The notes beneath the pieces were generated by a model. That model was given only the letters and a program-made list of their open reading frames with translations, searched no databases and had not been told where the DNA came from. The position numbers and the translations under genes are program-made. DNA of 64,000 bases from contig NZ_CP067007.1 in the NCBI RefSeq assembly GCF_018128925.1, positions 1,234,330-1,298,329 of the forward strand, in the 5' to 3' direction. The stretch comes from Nitrosopumilus sp. K4. Its GTDB lineage: Archaea; Thermoproteota; Nitrososphaeria; Nitrososphaerales; Nitrosopumilaceae. Positions 43,513 through 51,761 of this stretch are shown here, one piece after another (the first letter of the stretch is position 1; the number at the start of each line of letters is the position of its first letter).

Positions 43513-43594
43513 GTTTGTTCATTTGAACAAACATTATTTTTGTTCAAAATTATGAACAAAATCTAATTTTGTTTGTTCATTTGAACAAACAAAA
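43513..43594. repeat. Cluster of three TTTGTTCA/TGAACAAA inverted repeats
   Basis: Two identical 20-bp palindromes (GTTTGTTCATTTGAACAAAC) lie at 43513-43532 and 43571-43590. Between them, at 43539-43560, is TTTTGTTCA-6 nt-TGAACAAAA. The third copy extends to 13-bp arms (43567-43594). Six copies of one half-site thus lie in 82 bp. The cluster sits between convergent genes, so it is not a simple upstream operator. Possible roles are transcription-end hairpins or a binding platform. Confidence 0.85.
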
Positions 43595-43664
43595 AGGCAC
43601 AAGCATATGACATGAATAAAGTATTGTAATTTAGACTAAAAGAATTACGTAGAAATCATCATCC

Positions 43665-43838
43665 CTAGGAACGAGATTTTGTTCTTAAAACGGCACTGCA
43701 ACATGGGCATCTAACAGAATCTACATCCATGAATAATCCACAAAATGTGCATCTTTTCTGACCTAGAGAATATCTCAAGCCATTTCTGACGGATTTTCCT
43801 TCAAATTGATAACATAATCCTCTACAGCTGCGGGCCAC
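43665..43838 (-). CDS. Small zinc-finger protein, third gene of mini-operon (57 aa)
   Basis: A 57-residue GTG-started frame: MARSCRGLCYQFEG near the N terminus, CTFCG (about 33-36) and RCPCCSAVLR near the C terminus. The Cys layout (C-x3-C, CxxC, CPCC) matches the gene directly upstream. The stop of that gene overlaps this start in TAGTG, so translation is coupled. Function unknown; zinc binding is likely. Confidence 0.65.
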   Translation of the reverse strand: MARSCRGLCYQFEGKSVRNGLRYSLGQKRCTFCGLFMDVDSVRCPCCSAVLRTKSRS

Positions 43839-44035
43839 TATAGTTTCCCCCTAGTTAGTGAATTATGGCAGCATGGGCATCGATGGTACTTGGAAATTAG
43901 ATATTCATCGCATACGGAACACCATTTTTTGTAAATTGATGTGTTTGTTTTTCTAAATGATGCATTTGCTTGGTAATACCTACAAATGCTTGAACAGAAG
44001 TTTGTGCTCAAATCATACACACTCCTAGCAGGCAC
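43838..44035 (-). CDS. Small zinc-finger protein, second gene of mini-operon (65 aa)
   Basis: A 65-residue protein with FCSSICRYYQ, WCSVCDEYL and HRCPCCHNSLTR, the same Cys layout as the next gene, so the two are paralogues. The frame opens upstream to 44086, but I prefer the GTG at 44035, because an SD-like GGAGG (44039-44043) precedes it; a TTG at 44011 is an alternative. It begins before the stop of the first gene. Function unknown. Confidence 0.6.
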   Translation of the reverse strand: MPARSVYDLSTNFCSSICRYYQANASFRKTNTSIYKKWCSVCDEYLISKYHRCPCCHNSLTRGKL

Positions 44036-44201
44036 ATGCCTCCTCTCTTTGAAATTTTGAGTCACAATCCTTGCAATAAATTCCATAATTGTCTATTTTT
44101 ACTCCAATATTTCCACAGGCTACACAGATCCTGATTGCGTTATTGACAACTTTCTTTCTTTGTTTAAATTCATTGTCAACGAGACTATTCATCATGCTCA
44201 T
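44025..44201 (-). CDS. Small zinc-ribbon protein, first gene of mini-operon (58 aa)
   Basis: An ATG-started 58-residue protein: MSMMNSLVDNEFKQRKKVV, then CVACGNIGV and YCKDCDSKF, one zinc ribbon, and a short Cys-containing end. A CTTTAATA box centred near 44226 lies about 26 bp upstream of the ATG and overlaps a 21-bp operator. It is divergent from the Fur-family gene. Function unknown. Confidence 0.6.
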   Translation of the reverse strand: MSMMNSLVDNEFKQRKKVVNNAIRICVACGNIGVKIDNYGIYCKDCDSKFQREEACAC

Positions 44202-44206
44202 GATAC

Positions 44207-44261
44207 TATTAGGAGTAATTCCTATTAAAGTGTTGTTATTTATTAGGAATAGTTCCTATTA
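44207..44261. promoter_or_regulatory. Two 21-bp Fur-type operators in a divergent promoter
   Basis: Near-palindromes TATTAGGAGTAATTCCTATT (44207-44227, with a final A) and TATTAGGAATAGTTCCTATT (44241-44261, with a final A) lie 34 bp apart centre to centre. They differ at three positions and share TATTAGGA and TTCCTATTA arms. The left copy overlaps the TATA box of the zinc-finger mini-operon; the right copy lies just upstream of the TATA box (about 44268-44280) of the Fur-family gene. The similarity and placement suggest that the Fur-family protein controls both directions. Confidence 0.8.
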
Positions 44262-44300
44262 ATCAATAAATATTAAATAGAGAGAAATTGTAAAAACAGT

Positions 44301-44723
44301 ATGCAATTAGAGCAGATAGTGGATTCACTTAGAGAAGAAGGTCACAGAATAACTCCACAAAGAATAGCCATTATGGATTATCTTCTAAATACAGAGGATC
44401 ATCCTAGCGCAGAACTTGTTCATTCCACTATAAAGAAAAGATATCCAATGGTTAGTCTTTCAACAGTATACAAAACACTAGATCTGCTAAGAGAAAAGAA
44501 ACTAGTAAATGAAATTGAAGTTGAAGGAGAGGCAAGATTTGATGCACATATAGATGATCACATAAATCTGGTTTGTCTAAACTGTGGAAAAATTGAAGAT
44601 ATTGATGAAAAGGCGTTAAGAAATATTCAGACCAAGGTTGCAAAAAAATCAGAATATCTAATTATCAAAGGAAGTTTTGAACTGCATGGTTATTGCAGTA
44701 AATGTAAATCAAAATTCCAATAG
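44301..44723 (+). CDS. Fur-family metal-dependent regulator
   Basis: A 140-residue Fur/PerR/Zur-type regulator. The winged helix covers residues about 5-85: EEGHRITPQRIAIMDYLL, SAELVHSTIKKRYPMVSL and STVYKTLDLL. The metal-binding part has EARFDAHIDDHINLVCLNCG and HGYCSKCKSKFQ, where paired CxxC motifs hold structural zinc. The sensed metal or oxidant cannot be assigned from the sequence. The ATG is 26 bp after the TATA box (TAAATATTAAATAG), next to a matching operator, so autoregulation is likely. Confidence 0.9.
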   Translation: MQLEQIVDSLREEGHRITPQRIAIMDYLLNTEDHPSAELVHSTIKKRYPMVSLSTVYKTLDLLREKKLVNEIEVEGEARFDAHIDDHINLVCLNCGKIEDIDEKALRNIQTKVAKKSEYLIIKGSFELHGYCSKCKSKFQ

Positions 44724-44770
44724 TTTTCAGGGTTGAAAAATAATAATTGTAAAGAGTGTGAATTAATTTT

Positions 44771-45046
44771 ATGATAACAGACAAAATACTAAAAGAGATT
44801 TGTGACAGAGTTGAGAACTCACTTGAGAATTATGTGTTAGAACACAGAGGGCAATTACTTGAGGATGGAAAGATCATAGAGGGAGGAATGGAAGGTCAGG
44901 TAAAAAGACAGTATGAATCACATCTTTCAAGCATAATATCATCTAAAGGAGAAAAAATAGAGTTATTGAATAAAAATCAACTAAAATACATCCAAAAAAG
45001 ACTCAAAGATACACTAGAGTTATCTAAGAACCAATACTATTCATGA
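44771..45046 (+). CDS. Hypothetical protein (91 aa)
   Basis: A 91-residue soluble, charged, helical protein: MITDKILKEICDRVENSLE, then KIIEGGMEGQVKRQYESHL. No recognised motif. It lies 48 bp after the Fur-family gene on the same strand and could be part of the same transcript. Confidence 0.55.
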   Translation: MITDKILKEICDRVENSLENYVLEHRGQLLEDGKIIEGGMEGQVKRQYESHLSSIISSKGEKIELLNKNQLKYIQKRLKDTLELSKNQYYS

Positions 45047-45104
45047 AAAGAAATAACTGAAAAACCAACTAAAATAATAATTAGAAAAATAAGCAAGATA
45101 GTAA

Positions 45105-45521
45105 TTGAGTTACAACTTTTTAGATCATGCAACAGATGCAATAATCGAAGTCAGAGGCAAAGATCTCAAAGAAGCATTTTCAGTAACGGCTGACGCAGTA
45201 ATCAACATAACACTTGATCAAGACAAGGTTGACGAAAAAGGCCAAAAAGAAATTATTGCCAAAGGCAAGGATCTAAGATACCTGTTATTTAGCTGGTTAG
45301 AAGAGATCACTTTTGTTCTAATTACAGAAGGGTTTGCAATCAGAAGAGTAGAACTAGATATTTCAAAGAATGGAGAATACATCATCAGAGCAAATGCATT
45401 TGGGGAACCATTGGATTTTTCAAAACATAATTTCAAAGTCGAGATAAAGGCCCCTACATTTTACGACATGGAAATCAAGGAAAATAACGAGGTCTATATG
45501 CGGTTTTTACTTGATTTGTAG
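45105..45521 (+). CDS. Archease
   Basis: A 138-residue archease, a cofactor of RNA ligase RtcB in tRNA splicing. The N-terminal YNFLDHATDAIIEVRG has the conserved DHTAD-like site, and the C-terminal half has FSKHNFKVEIKAPTFYDM followed by acidic residues and LDL. The start is TTG. It is preceded by a short AT-rich gap and stands alone. Confidence 0.88.
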   Translation: MSYNFLDHATDAIIEVRGKDLKEAFSVTADAVINITLDQDKVDEKGQKEIIAKGKDLRYLLFSWLEEITFVLITEGFAIRRVELDISKNGEYIIRANAFGEPLDFSKHNFKVEIKAPTFYDMEIKENNEVYMRFLLDL

Positions 45522-45584
45522 GCATTGTGAATAATTATTTGCAAATAACAAGAAGAAGTTATACGCGGTTTTTAAAAATCATCC

Positions 45585-47231
45585 TTGAAAAATAATAGTA
45601 TGCAGGCAAAACTAGCTGTATTTGCAGTATTATCATTATTTGTAATTATGATCACACCAGCATATGCAAATGTTACATCAATAAAATTAGAAAAGAGTTT
45701 TTTTACAATAGATGAAGAGTTTAGTTTTATTGGAACACAAGACTATAGAGATATTGTTTATGTAATTATTCATGATTCAACTGGGGATTATAAGGGAATA
45801 TTATCAGATCACAATCCAGACACAGGGAAGTTTTCTACAATTCCAAGAGCAGTTTCATTATTTTTTGATAATGAGGGAATATACAATGCCACAGCATTTA
45901 CTGATGAACAAAAACAAGAAAATGGTACATCCATACTGATAGAGTTTGATGGCGAACAAATCTTTGAGGTTCCTGATTTTGTTTTAGCTTTAAAGACTAT
46001 TTCAGATAAAACAATTGAAGAAAAGAAGACACTTACATTTACAGCAACATTAACAGAACCAGTAGATGGTGCAGTGTTCAGTCTAGAAAAAAATCCTCCG
46101 ACTGGCGCAACAATAAACTCTGAAACTGGAAAGTTTACTTTTACTCCAACCGAATCTCAAGGTCCAGGTTCATACACATTTGATATTGTAGTTACAAAAG
46201 GTGCACAAGTAGATAGAGAAACGATCAAAATTACAGTCACTGAAAAAGTTGAAACAGATCCTCAACCAAAGCCCGAGCCAAAAGATGAACCAGAACCAAA
46301 AGATGAACCAGAACCAAAAGAACTAGAGATTCCAGCACCATTTGTTGAGGAGGCAAAAGATCCTCAGAGTTATGTTGACAGATACAACAATGAGGCTAGT
46401 TACAAAAAGTGGTTTGATGTCAATTATCCAGAATATTCTTCAATTTATCAAGCAGTAGGACTAGAAGAACCATTAGAGATTCCAGCACCATTTGTTGATG
46501 AGGCAAAAGATCCTCAGAGTTATGTTGACAGATACAACAATGAGGCTAGTTACAAAAAGTGGTTTGATGCCAATTATCCAGAATATTCTTCAATTTATCA
46601 AGCAGTAGGACTAGAAGAACCAAAAGAACTTGCTGCATTTGTTGATCCTAACCAAGATCCTCAATACTATATTGACAGATACAATAACGAACCAAAATAC
46701 AAAGATTGGTTTGACAAGACATATCCAGACATAACAATCTATGAGGCAGTTGGTCTTGAAGAACCAGAAGTTATTGAGCCAGAATTTGGAGAGTGTGGAC
46801 CTGGAACCAAACTGATTGACGGAAAATGTACTATTGTTAAAAATTCAAAAGAAGGCGGCGGATGCCTGATTGCAACTGCAACGTATGGCTCTGAGATGGC
46901 ACCACAGGTGCAGCTCCTAAGAGAGATAAGAGACAGCAAAGTGATGAGCACAGAGTCAGGTGCATCATTTATGGCAGGATTCAACCAGTTTTACTATTCA
47001 TTCTCACCGTATGTGGCAGACTATGAAAGAGAAAACCCAGTATTCAAAGAGATGGTAAGGATCGGAATAACCCCGATGCTTTCAACACTGTCAATAATGT
47101 CAATGGCAGATTCAGAGCAAGAGATTCTAGGATACGGCATTGCAGTAATCATGATGAATGTCGGAATGTATGTTGCAGCTCCGGCAATTATGATTTACGG
47201 AATTTCCAAAGTTAGAAAAGTTAGGTTTTAA
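45585..47231 (+). CDS. Exported repeat protein with CFI-box C-terminal domain
   Basis: A 548-residue exported protein. Residues 1-28 form a signal peptide (AVFAVLSLFVIMITPAYA). An Ig-like/putative cadherin-type domain covers about 130-220 (GAVFSLEKNPPTGATIN). A Pro/Glu/Lys linker and three 50-residue repeats (FVEEAKDPQSYVDRYNNE, then YKKWFDVNYPEYSSIYQAV) follow to about 395. The C-terminal CFI-box-type domain has GGGCLIATATYGSEM (about 425) and two or three hydrophobic helices. The last part is nearly identical to that of 62920-63792. It is probably anchored in the cell surface. Confidence 0.85.
   Translation: MKNNSMQAKLAVFAVLSLFVIMITPAYANVTSIKLEKSFFTIDEEFSFIGTQDYRDIVYVIIHDSTGDYKGILSDHNPDTGKFSTIPRAVSLFFDNEGIYNATAFTDEQKQENGTSILIEFDGEQIFEVPDFVLALKTISDKTIEEKKTLTFTATLTEPVDGAVFSLEKNPPTGATINSETGKFTFTPTESQGPGSYTFDIVVTKGAQVDRETIKITVTEKVETDPQPKPEPKDEPEPKDEPEPKELEIPAPFVEEAKDPQSYVDRYNNEASYKKWFDVNYPEYSSIYQAVGLEEPLEIPAPFVDEAKDPQSYVDRYNNEASYKKWFDANYPEYSSIYQAVGLEEPKELAAFVDPNQDPQYYIDRYNNEPKYKDWFDKTYPDITIYEAVGLEEPEVIEPEFGECGPGTKLIDGKCTIVKNSKEGGGCLIATATYGSEMAPQVQLLREIRDSKVMSTESGASFMAGFNQFYYSFSPYVADYERENPVFKEMVRIGITPMLSTLSIMSMADSEQEILGYGIAVIMMNVGMYVAAPAIMIYGISKVRKVRF
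46326..46625. repeat. Two 150-bp tandem repeats in an exported-protein gene
   Basis: Two almost identical 150-bp units (46326-46475 and 46476-46625) differ at only a few bases. A third, more diverged copy follows to about 46765. Each encodes a 50-residue module ending YQAVGLEEP. The first two must have duplicated recently. Confidence 0.93.
46839..47188. repeat. 350-bp cassette, copy 1 of two
   Basis: This segment encodes most of the CFI-box domain. It matches 63367-63716 with about nine mismatches over 350 bp (about 97% identity), in the same orientation. The sequence outside both copies is unrelated, so recent gene conversion or duplication is likely. Confidence 0.95.
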
Positions 47232-47256
47232 TCATATAATACTTGTTTGATATCTC

Positions 47257-47403
47257 ATGGGCAAACTAAGCAGAAATCTTAGAATCTGCGGAGATTGTGG
47301 AATTGTATACACATCAGTTAGTTTTACAAAATATATCGATCAATGCCCAATTTGTAAATCAAGAAGATATGAAGATGTTCCAATAAAGATGGACGGAGAT
47401 TAA
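47257..47403 (+). CDS. Small zinc-ribbon protein (48 aa)
   Basis: An ATG-started 48-residue frame: MGKLSRNLRICGDCGIVYTS, then DQCPICKSRRYEDVP. The two CxxC pairs form a zinc ribbon. It lies 25 bp after the CFI-box gene in the same direction. Function unknown. Confidence 0.6.
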   Translation: MGKLSRNLRICGDCGIVYTSVSFTKYIDQCPICKSRRYEDVPIKMDGD

Positions 47404-47443
47404 TTTAATTAGATTTTTTAATAGAAATGGATGTTAGAATATA

Positions 47444-47845
47444 ATGTCAGATGATCCTGAAATTGAAAAAATAAAACAAAGAAAACTGGAGGAAATGTTA
47501 CGACAAAAGGACAAACCTCAAGTTGAGCATGGAATAACTGATCTTGATGGCACAAATTTTGATCAAATCATATCAGCAGAAAATCCAACACTTGTAGATT
47601 TTTGGGCAGAATGGTGCGGTCCCTGTAAAATGATGCATCCGGTATTTGAGAGCCTATCTAAGCAATATCCAAATGTAAAATTTGCACGTGTTAATGTAGA
47701 TAACAATCAAAACATTGCAATGAGGTTTGGTGTACAATCAATACCCACATTTATCATGTTCAAATCAGGTCAAATTGTGGATAAAATGATGGGTGCTGTA
47801 GGGGCTCCAGGAATTCACATGATTTGTAAGAAACATTCTAAATGA
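47444..47845 (+). CDS. Thioredoxin-family protein
   Basis: A 133-residue thioredoxin with a 40-residue charged N-terminal extension. The active site is VDFWAEWCGPCKMMHP (about residues 50-64), and the cis-Pro loop is GVQSIPTFIMFK (about 102). It reduces disulfides in partner proteins, possibly the peroxiredoxin at 1949-2413. A second thioredoxin lies at 60766-61092. Confidence 0.9.
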   Translation: MSDDPEIEKIKQRKLEEMLRQKDKPQVEHGITDLDGTNFDQIISAENPTLVDFWAEWCGPCKMMHPVFESLSKQYPNVKFARVNVDNNQNIAMRFGVQSIPTFIMFKSGQIVDKMMGAVGAPGIHMICKKHSK

Positions 47846-47911
47846 GACATTTTTGCTGTAGCTCAATTTGAACAACTAATTGTATTTCTTTAAATTTTCC
47901 ATGAAATTATT

Positions 47912-48163
47912 GTGGTAAAATCTAAAAGTCAAATTAATCTCGAAAAAGAAGCATCAGCAGAGCTTGCATGTGAGGATGCGATAATTTTAGACAAGCAGAG
48001 ATTTGGAAGAGTACGAACAAGTTTGATGAAACATTTGCGTTCAGAATATGGAGAAGAGATCGCAAACAGAGTGCTTGCAAGAATCAACAAAAGGGCATCA
48101 AAAGGCTCAAAGGAGATGAGGGATTCTCTGAAAAGACCCCAGTTGGAATTTGATTTCCATTAG
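47912..48163 (+). CDS. Hypothetical basic protein (83 aa)
   Basis: An 83-residue protein starting at GTG: MVKSKSQINLEKEASAELAC, then RFGRVRTSLMKHLRSEYGEE and a basic end. It is predicted to be helical and positively charged, so nucleic-acid binding is possible. No known family. Confidence 0.55.
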   Translation: MVKSKSQINLEKEASAELACEDAIILDKQRFGRVRTSLMKHLRSEYGEEIANRVLARINKRASKGSKEMRDSLKRPQLEFDFH

Positions 48164-48277
48164 AGTCATTTTTTTCAGTTCTAATCCTTTTTTCTCATTT
48201 TCTCTCATTTTTTTGTAAAAAAATTGTTCAGATATCACAACATCATGAATATGATGTTAATGCCATAAGACTATCCA

Positions 48278-48664
48278 ATGAAAACAACATACACAATATC
48301 TGCAATCGCAATGTTTGCAGTTATTTTGGGAATGGGTGTTCTTTCACCAGCAATGGCAGCCAAAGACAAAGTAGATCTATGCCATTACTCTGTAGAAGAG
48401 ACAATTCTAGTCGATACTGACGGAGATGGCATTGGAGATACTGAACAAGTGATTCCAGAGCATTGGAAAATCATTAGCATCAGCCAAAACGGCAATGCCG
48501 TAAATGCACATGAAAACAACCATGCTCAAGACAATGGCGATGGAACATTCACATCTGATTTCCAGATCACTGATGATGATGCAAGCACACAAGATGCAAA
48601 TCAAGCTGTATGTGATGCATTGATTGAAGCATTTCCACCACCAGTAGATGAAGCAGAAGAATAG
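48278..48664 (+). CDS. Exported small acidic protein
   Basis: A 128-residue protein with a signal peptide (residues 1-28, AIAMFAVILGMGVLSPAMA). The mature part is acidic and carries a calcium-type DTDGDGIGD loop (about residues 47-55), HAENNHAQD-like His/Asp/Asn residues (about 76-88) and two Cys, which may form a disulfide. No known enzyme motif. Calcium or other metal binding is likely. Confidence 0.75.
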   Translation: MKTTYTISAIAMFAVILGMGVLSPAMAAKDKVDLCHYSVEETILVDTDGDGIGDTEQVIPEHWKIISISQNGNAVNAHENNHAQDNGDGTFTSDFQITDDDASTQDANQAVCDALIEAFPPPVDEAEE

Positions 48665-48701
48665 AACAATCTTCTAAATCTTTTTCTTTTTATTCTATTA
48701 T

Positions 48702-50483
48702 CTAGTAAGCATATGCTGCATCTTTTGCTCTTTGAATCTCTATAATCTCGTTTAGGACTTCCTGTTCTTCGGGGCTTAACTTATGCATGTATTTTTTTAG
48801 AATTTGTTTTGCCTCATTGGAATGTGGAAGGGTATAGTATACTTCTTCTTCAAATATTTGTCGTCCAATAGTGACATCTTGTACAGAACATGCAACCTCT
48901 TGTCCTGTTTTAGCAGATGTAACGGTTTTTCCTTCATGTTGAAGTTGGTGAACAATTCCTACTTTCCTGCCGTCTTTGTTCATAAATGGAACTTTTTGTT
49001 TTAGTGTTCCAACATCAACCCTTATTCCAAATACTGCAGGATTATTGTTTCTAAACACATATCCTTTCAAAAAAGTGAATTTGGAAATTGGAGTAAACTC
49101 TGCAAAAATTGCATCATCCACATTTGCTGAATCTTCTTCTACCCAGGCATTGTAATTATCAATTAGACTGTAGATTACCTTATCTTCAAATAATCGAATA
49201 TGACTTTCTTCAGCTTCTTCTTTTGCATCAGGAAGAATCTTTACATTAAATGCCAACACAACTCCCAGATGTCTGTTCTTTTCTTTGATTGCTTTTGCTT
49301 CCATAATATCTCGCCTAGTAACAGGACCAATGTCGGCTTTTGCAACAGGTACTTGGGAGCGTCGAAGCATTTCTACAATTGCCTCCAAAGAACCAATTGT
49401 ATCACATTTTAGAGTAATTCCATTTTTTTCTGTATCAATGAATACAGATTCCATTTCAGATTCAATCTGTTTTTTGTATTTTTCAATATCAGATTGATTT
49501 GATGCTACATACAGGGTACTTCCTGGAAGAACGCCTTCTAATTCTGGTGACGCAATCTTTAGACCAGCTGCTGCTTCAACCTTATCAACCGGTTTGAATT
49601 TGTCCCTAGGATCACGCATTTCATCTAGTGGTTTTGGTAAAAGTACTGCTTTTGGTTTTGTTACAATTACAGAATCTCTTTTTGCAACAACAATACTGTC
49701 ACCTTTTTTTATTGCACCATCGATCAAAATGATGTTGGCAGTTTGTCCTAGACCAATCTCATCATTAACTTCTAACACAATACCACGCGGATCTTTTTCT
49801 TGCTGATCTAATCTCTTTTGTAGATATTGTTGGGTTAGTCCTACAAGTACTGCCAACAATTCAGGAATTCCAACGCCGGACCTTGCTGAGATCGGAACTA
49901 TTGCAATTTCTTGTTTAAAATCTTTTACCCTGTAAAATGCCTCAGATTGATATCCAAGAATAGATAAGGTTCCAACAACATCATAGATTTTTTGATCAAG
50001 ATCTGTTTGAATTGATGCATCTTGTTCCTTAATTGCCTTTGAGATGAAAGGAGTTTCTGATTTTCTCCAACCAGAAAGTTGATCACATTTGTTTAATGCT
50101 ACAACAAAGGGAACTTTTCTGCTTTGTAAAATTTTCAAACTTTCATTTGTTTGAGGTTGAAAGCCTCGATTAACATCAACTACTAAAATTGCAATATCAG
50201 CAGCAGAGCCTCCACGAGCTCTAAGATTTGTAAAGACTTCGTGGCCAGGAGTATCAATGACTAGAATCCCGGGAACTTTATTTTCAGATTCTTCAAGTTT
50301 TTTGTAAAGAGGACCACATGTTTCTTTGATAGTTTCAGTTGGAAGAAAACTCGCCCCAATATGTTGTGTGATTCCACCTGCTTCACGACCCTGAACACCA
50401 GTGCCACGAATTCTATCTAGAAGAGATGTTTTACCAGAGTCTACGTGACCTAAAACTGCCACAATGGGCTGACGAATATGCAA
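48702..50483 (-). CDS. infB: Translation initiation factor aIF5B
   Basis: A 593-residue GTPase that joins ribosomal subunits. The G domain has GHVDSGKTSLLDRI (P loop), IDTPGHEVFTNL (G3), ALNKCDQLSGW (G4) and PISARSGVG (G5). Domain II (about 240-330), domain III and the C-terminal domain IV with QILKKYMHKL-type helix follow. The length is normal. It follows Ndk by 6 bp in a translation operon. Confidence 0.95.
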   Translation of the reverse strand: MHIRQPIVAVLGHVDSGKTSLLDRIRGTGVQGREAGGITQHIGASFLPTETIKETCGPLYKKLEESENKVPGILVIDTPGHEVFTNLRARGGSAADIAILVVDVNRGFQPQTNESLKILQSRKVPFVVALNKCDQLSGWRKSETPFISKAIKEQDASIQTDLDQKIYDVVGTLSILGYQSEAFYRVKDFKQEIAIVPISARSGVGIPELLAVLVGLTQQYLQKRLDQQEKDPRGIVLEVNDEIGLGQTANIILIDGAIKKGDSIVVAKRDSVIVTKPKAVLLPKPLDEMRDPRDKFKPVDKVEAAAGLKIASPELEGVLPGSTLYVASNQSDIEKYKKQIESEMESVFIDTEKNGITLKCDTIGSLEAIVEMLRRSQVPVAKADIGPVTRRDIMEAKAIKEKNRHLGVVLAFNVKILPDAKEEAEESHIRLFEDKVIYSLIDNYNAWVEEDSANVDDAIFAEFTPISKFTFLKGYVFRNNNPAVFGIRVDVGTLKQKVPFMNKDGRKVGIVHQLQHEGKTVTSAKTGQEVACSVQDVTIGRQIFEEEVYYTLPHSNEAKQILKKYMHKLSPEEQEVLNEIIEIQRAKDAAYAY

Positions 50484-50489
50484 ATCAGA

Positions 50490-50891
50490 TCACTCAAATG
50501 CTACCCTCGATTCGTGTTCAAAACTTTCCTGTGAATCTGATGCATGAATAATATTTTCACTAAATCCCAATCCAAAATCACCACGGATTGAACCTGGTGC
50601 TGCTTCAAATGATTTTGTAGCACCAATCATAATTCTAGTTGTTGCAATTGCATTATTCCCTTCAATAATTGCAGCAACAACAGGTCCTGATGTAATAAAT
50701 GAAACAAGTTCTCCAAAGAATGGCTTATCCTTATGAACTCCGTAAAAGTTCTCTGCTTGTTGTTGAGTAAAGGTAAACATCTTTAGTTTCAAAATTTTGA
50801 AACCTTTTCTCTCAAATCTAGAAATAACTTCGCCAACTAGATTTCTAGCAACTGCGTCTGGTTTTACTATGAATAATGATTGTTCAGCCAA
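50490..50891 (-). CDS. ndk: Nucleoside diphosphate kinase
   Basis: A 133-residue kinase that balances nucleotide pools. The N terminus is [18 protein letters not shown], and the catalytic His lies in [10 protein letters not shown] (about residue 117), the NxxHGSDS motif with Ala in place of Gly. The family segment [18 protein letters not shown] precedes it. It sits between the L24e and aIF5B genes with gaps below 10 bp. Confidence 0.94.
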   Translation of the reverse strand: MAEQSLFIVKPDAVARNLVGEVISRFERKGFKILKLKMFTFTQQQAENFYGVHKDKPFFGELVSFITSGPVVAAIIEGNNAIATTRIMIGATKSFEAAPGSIRGDFGLGFSENIIHASDSQESFEHESRVAFE

Positions 50892-50893
50892 TT

Positions 50894-51097
50894 TTACTTC
50901 TTTTGTTTAATTCCGCCTTTGACGTATTTTTTGGTCCACTTTAGTTTTCTTGGATCACGTTTTAGTTCAAGTGCATTTTTTTTACATTTTGCAGAACAAA
51001 ACCATAAAACAGTTCCATCATTTTTTGCAAGCATTGTTCCTGAACCTTTTGCAACAGGTCTGTCACAGAAATTACATGGTTTAACTAAAAGACTCAT
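50894..51097 (-). CDS. rpl24e: Ribosomal protein L24e
   Basis: A 67-residue large-subunit protein. The zinc motif is [14 protein letters not shown] plus [10 protein letters not shown], as in eukaryotic L24. The C terminus is basic. It follows S28e by 9 bp and overlaps none. Confidence 0.93.
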   Translation of the reverse strand: MSLLVKPCNFCDRPVAKGSGTMLAKNDGTVLWFCSAKCKKNALELKRDPRKLKWTKKYVKGGIKQKK

Positions 51098-51106
51098 TCA
51101 ATTCAC

Positions 51107-51316
51107 CTATTTGATCTTCTTTGCTTCTCTTTCTGTTTCTCTAAGCATTAGAATTTCACCTAATCTAACAGAACCCTTGACGTTTCTAGTAAGAATTCTA
51201 CCTTTATCTTTACCAGAAAGAACTTTTACTCTAACTTGGATAACTTCACCAGCAATACCAGTTCTGCCAACAATTTGGATAATTTCAGATTGAATTACTT
51301 CTTCAGTAGTGCTCAT
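51107..51316 (-). CDS. rps28e: Ribosomal protein S28e
   Basis: A 69-residue small-subunit protein with an OB-like fold: [18 protein letters not shown], then [19 protein letters not shown]. Overlaps the L7Ae gene by 4 bp. Typical length. Confidence 0.94.
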   Translation of the reverse strand: MSTTEEVIQSEIIQIVGRTGIAGEVIQVRVKVLSGKDKGRILTRNVKGSVRLGEILMLRETEREAKKIK

Positions 51317-51699
51317 TGATCAGTCTTTCCACCTTTAATTTTAGCAATTGATGAAACAACTTGGTCTACAATGTGTTGTGCATCACCAGCATCCAAAATT
51401 GCTGCAGCGGCAGAAGTAATGTCAATTCCCAAAGATTTTCCTAGTTCCTGTTTACTTGGAACAAATGCATATGATGCTCCCTGTTCTTCACATAAGATTG
51501 GAAGATGAGCAACTACCTCTGGTGGTTCAACATCTTCGGCAATAACTATTAGTTTGCTTGTTCCGCGTTCAATTGCCTTTGTGGCTTCGTTAGTACCTTT
51601 CTTTACTTTACCACTGGTAGATGCAACTCTAACAGCCTCCAGTATTGGATTAACGAGGTCTTCTGGTGTCTCAAATTTTACATAGTAAGCTTTACCCAT
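51313..51699 (-). CDS. rpl7ae: Ribosomal protein L7Ae
   Basis: A 128-residue protein that binds kink-turns in rRNA, box C/D and H/ACA RNAs and RNase P. The typical segments [36 protein letters not shown] and [13 protein letters not shown] are seen. It is the first gene of the operon L7Ae-S28e-L24e-Ndk-aIF5B. Confidence 0.95.
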   Translation of the reverse strand: MGKAYYVKFETPEDLVNPILEAVRVASTSGKVKKGTNEATKAIERGTSKLIVIAEDVEPPEVVAHLPILCEEQGASYAFVPSKQELGKSLGIDITSAAAAILDAGDAQHIVDQVVSSIAKIKGGKTDQ

Positions 51700-51761
51700 A
51701 TTACGTCACCCTTAGGGATCATTCTCCATTCTCATCATGCAAGCGTTTGGTTTTAAAAGTG

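Noticed and set aside
44036..44086. N-terminal extension of the second mini-operon protein
   Set aside because: It lies inside the first gene's frame and has no family support; the GTG at 44035 follows a GGAGG sequence.
46839..47188. The 350-bp repeat considered as an insertion sequence
   Set aside because: It lies in frame inside coding genes, has no terminal inverted repeats and encodes no transposase.
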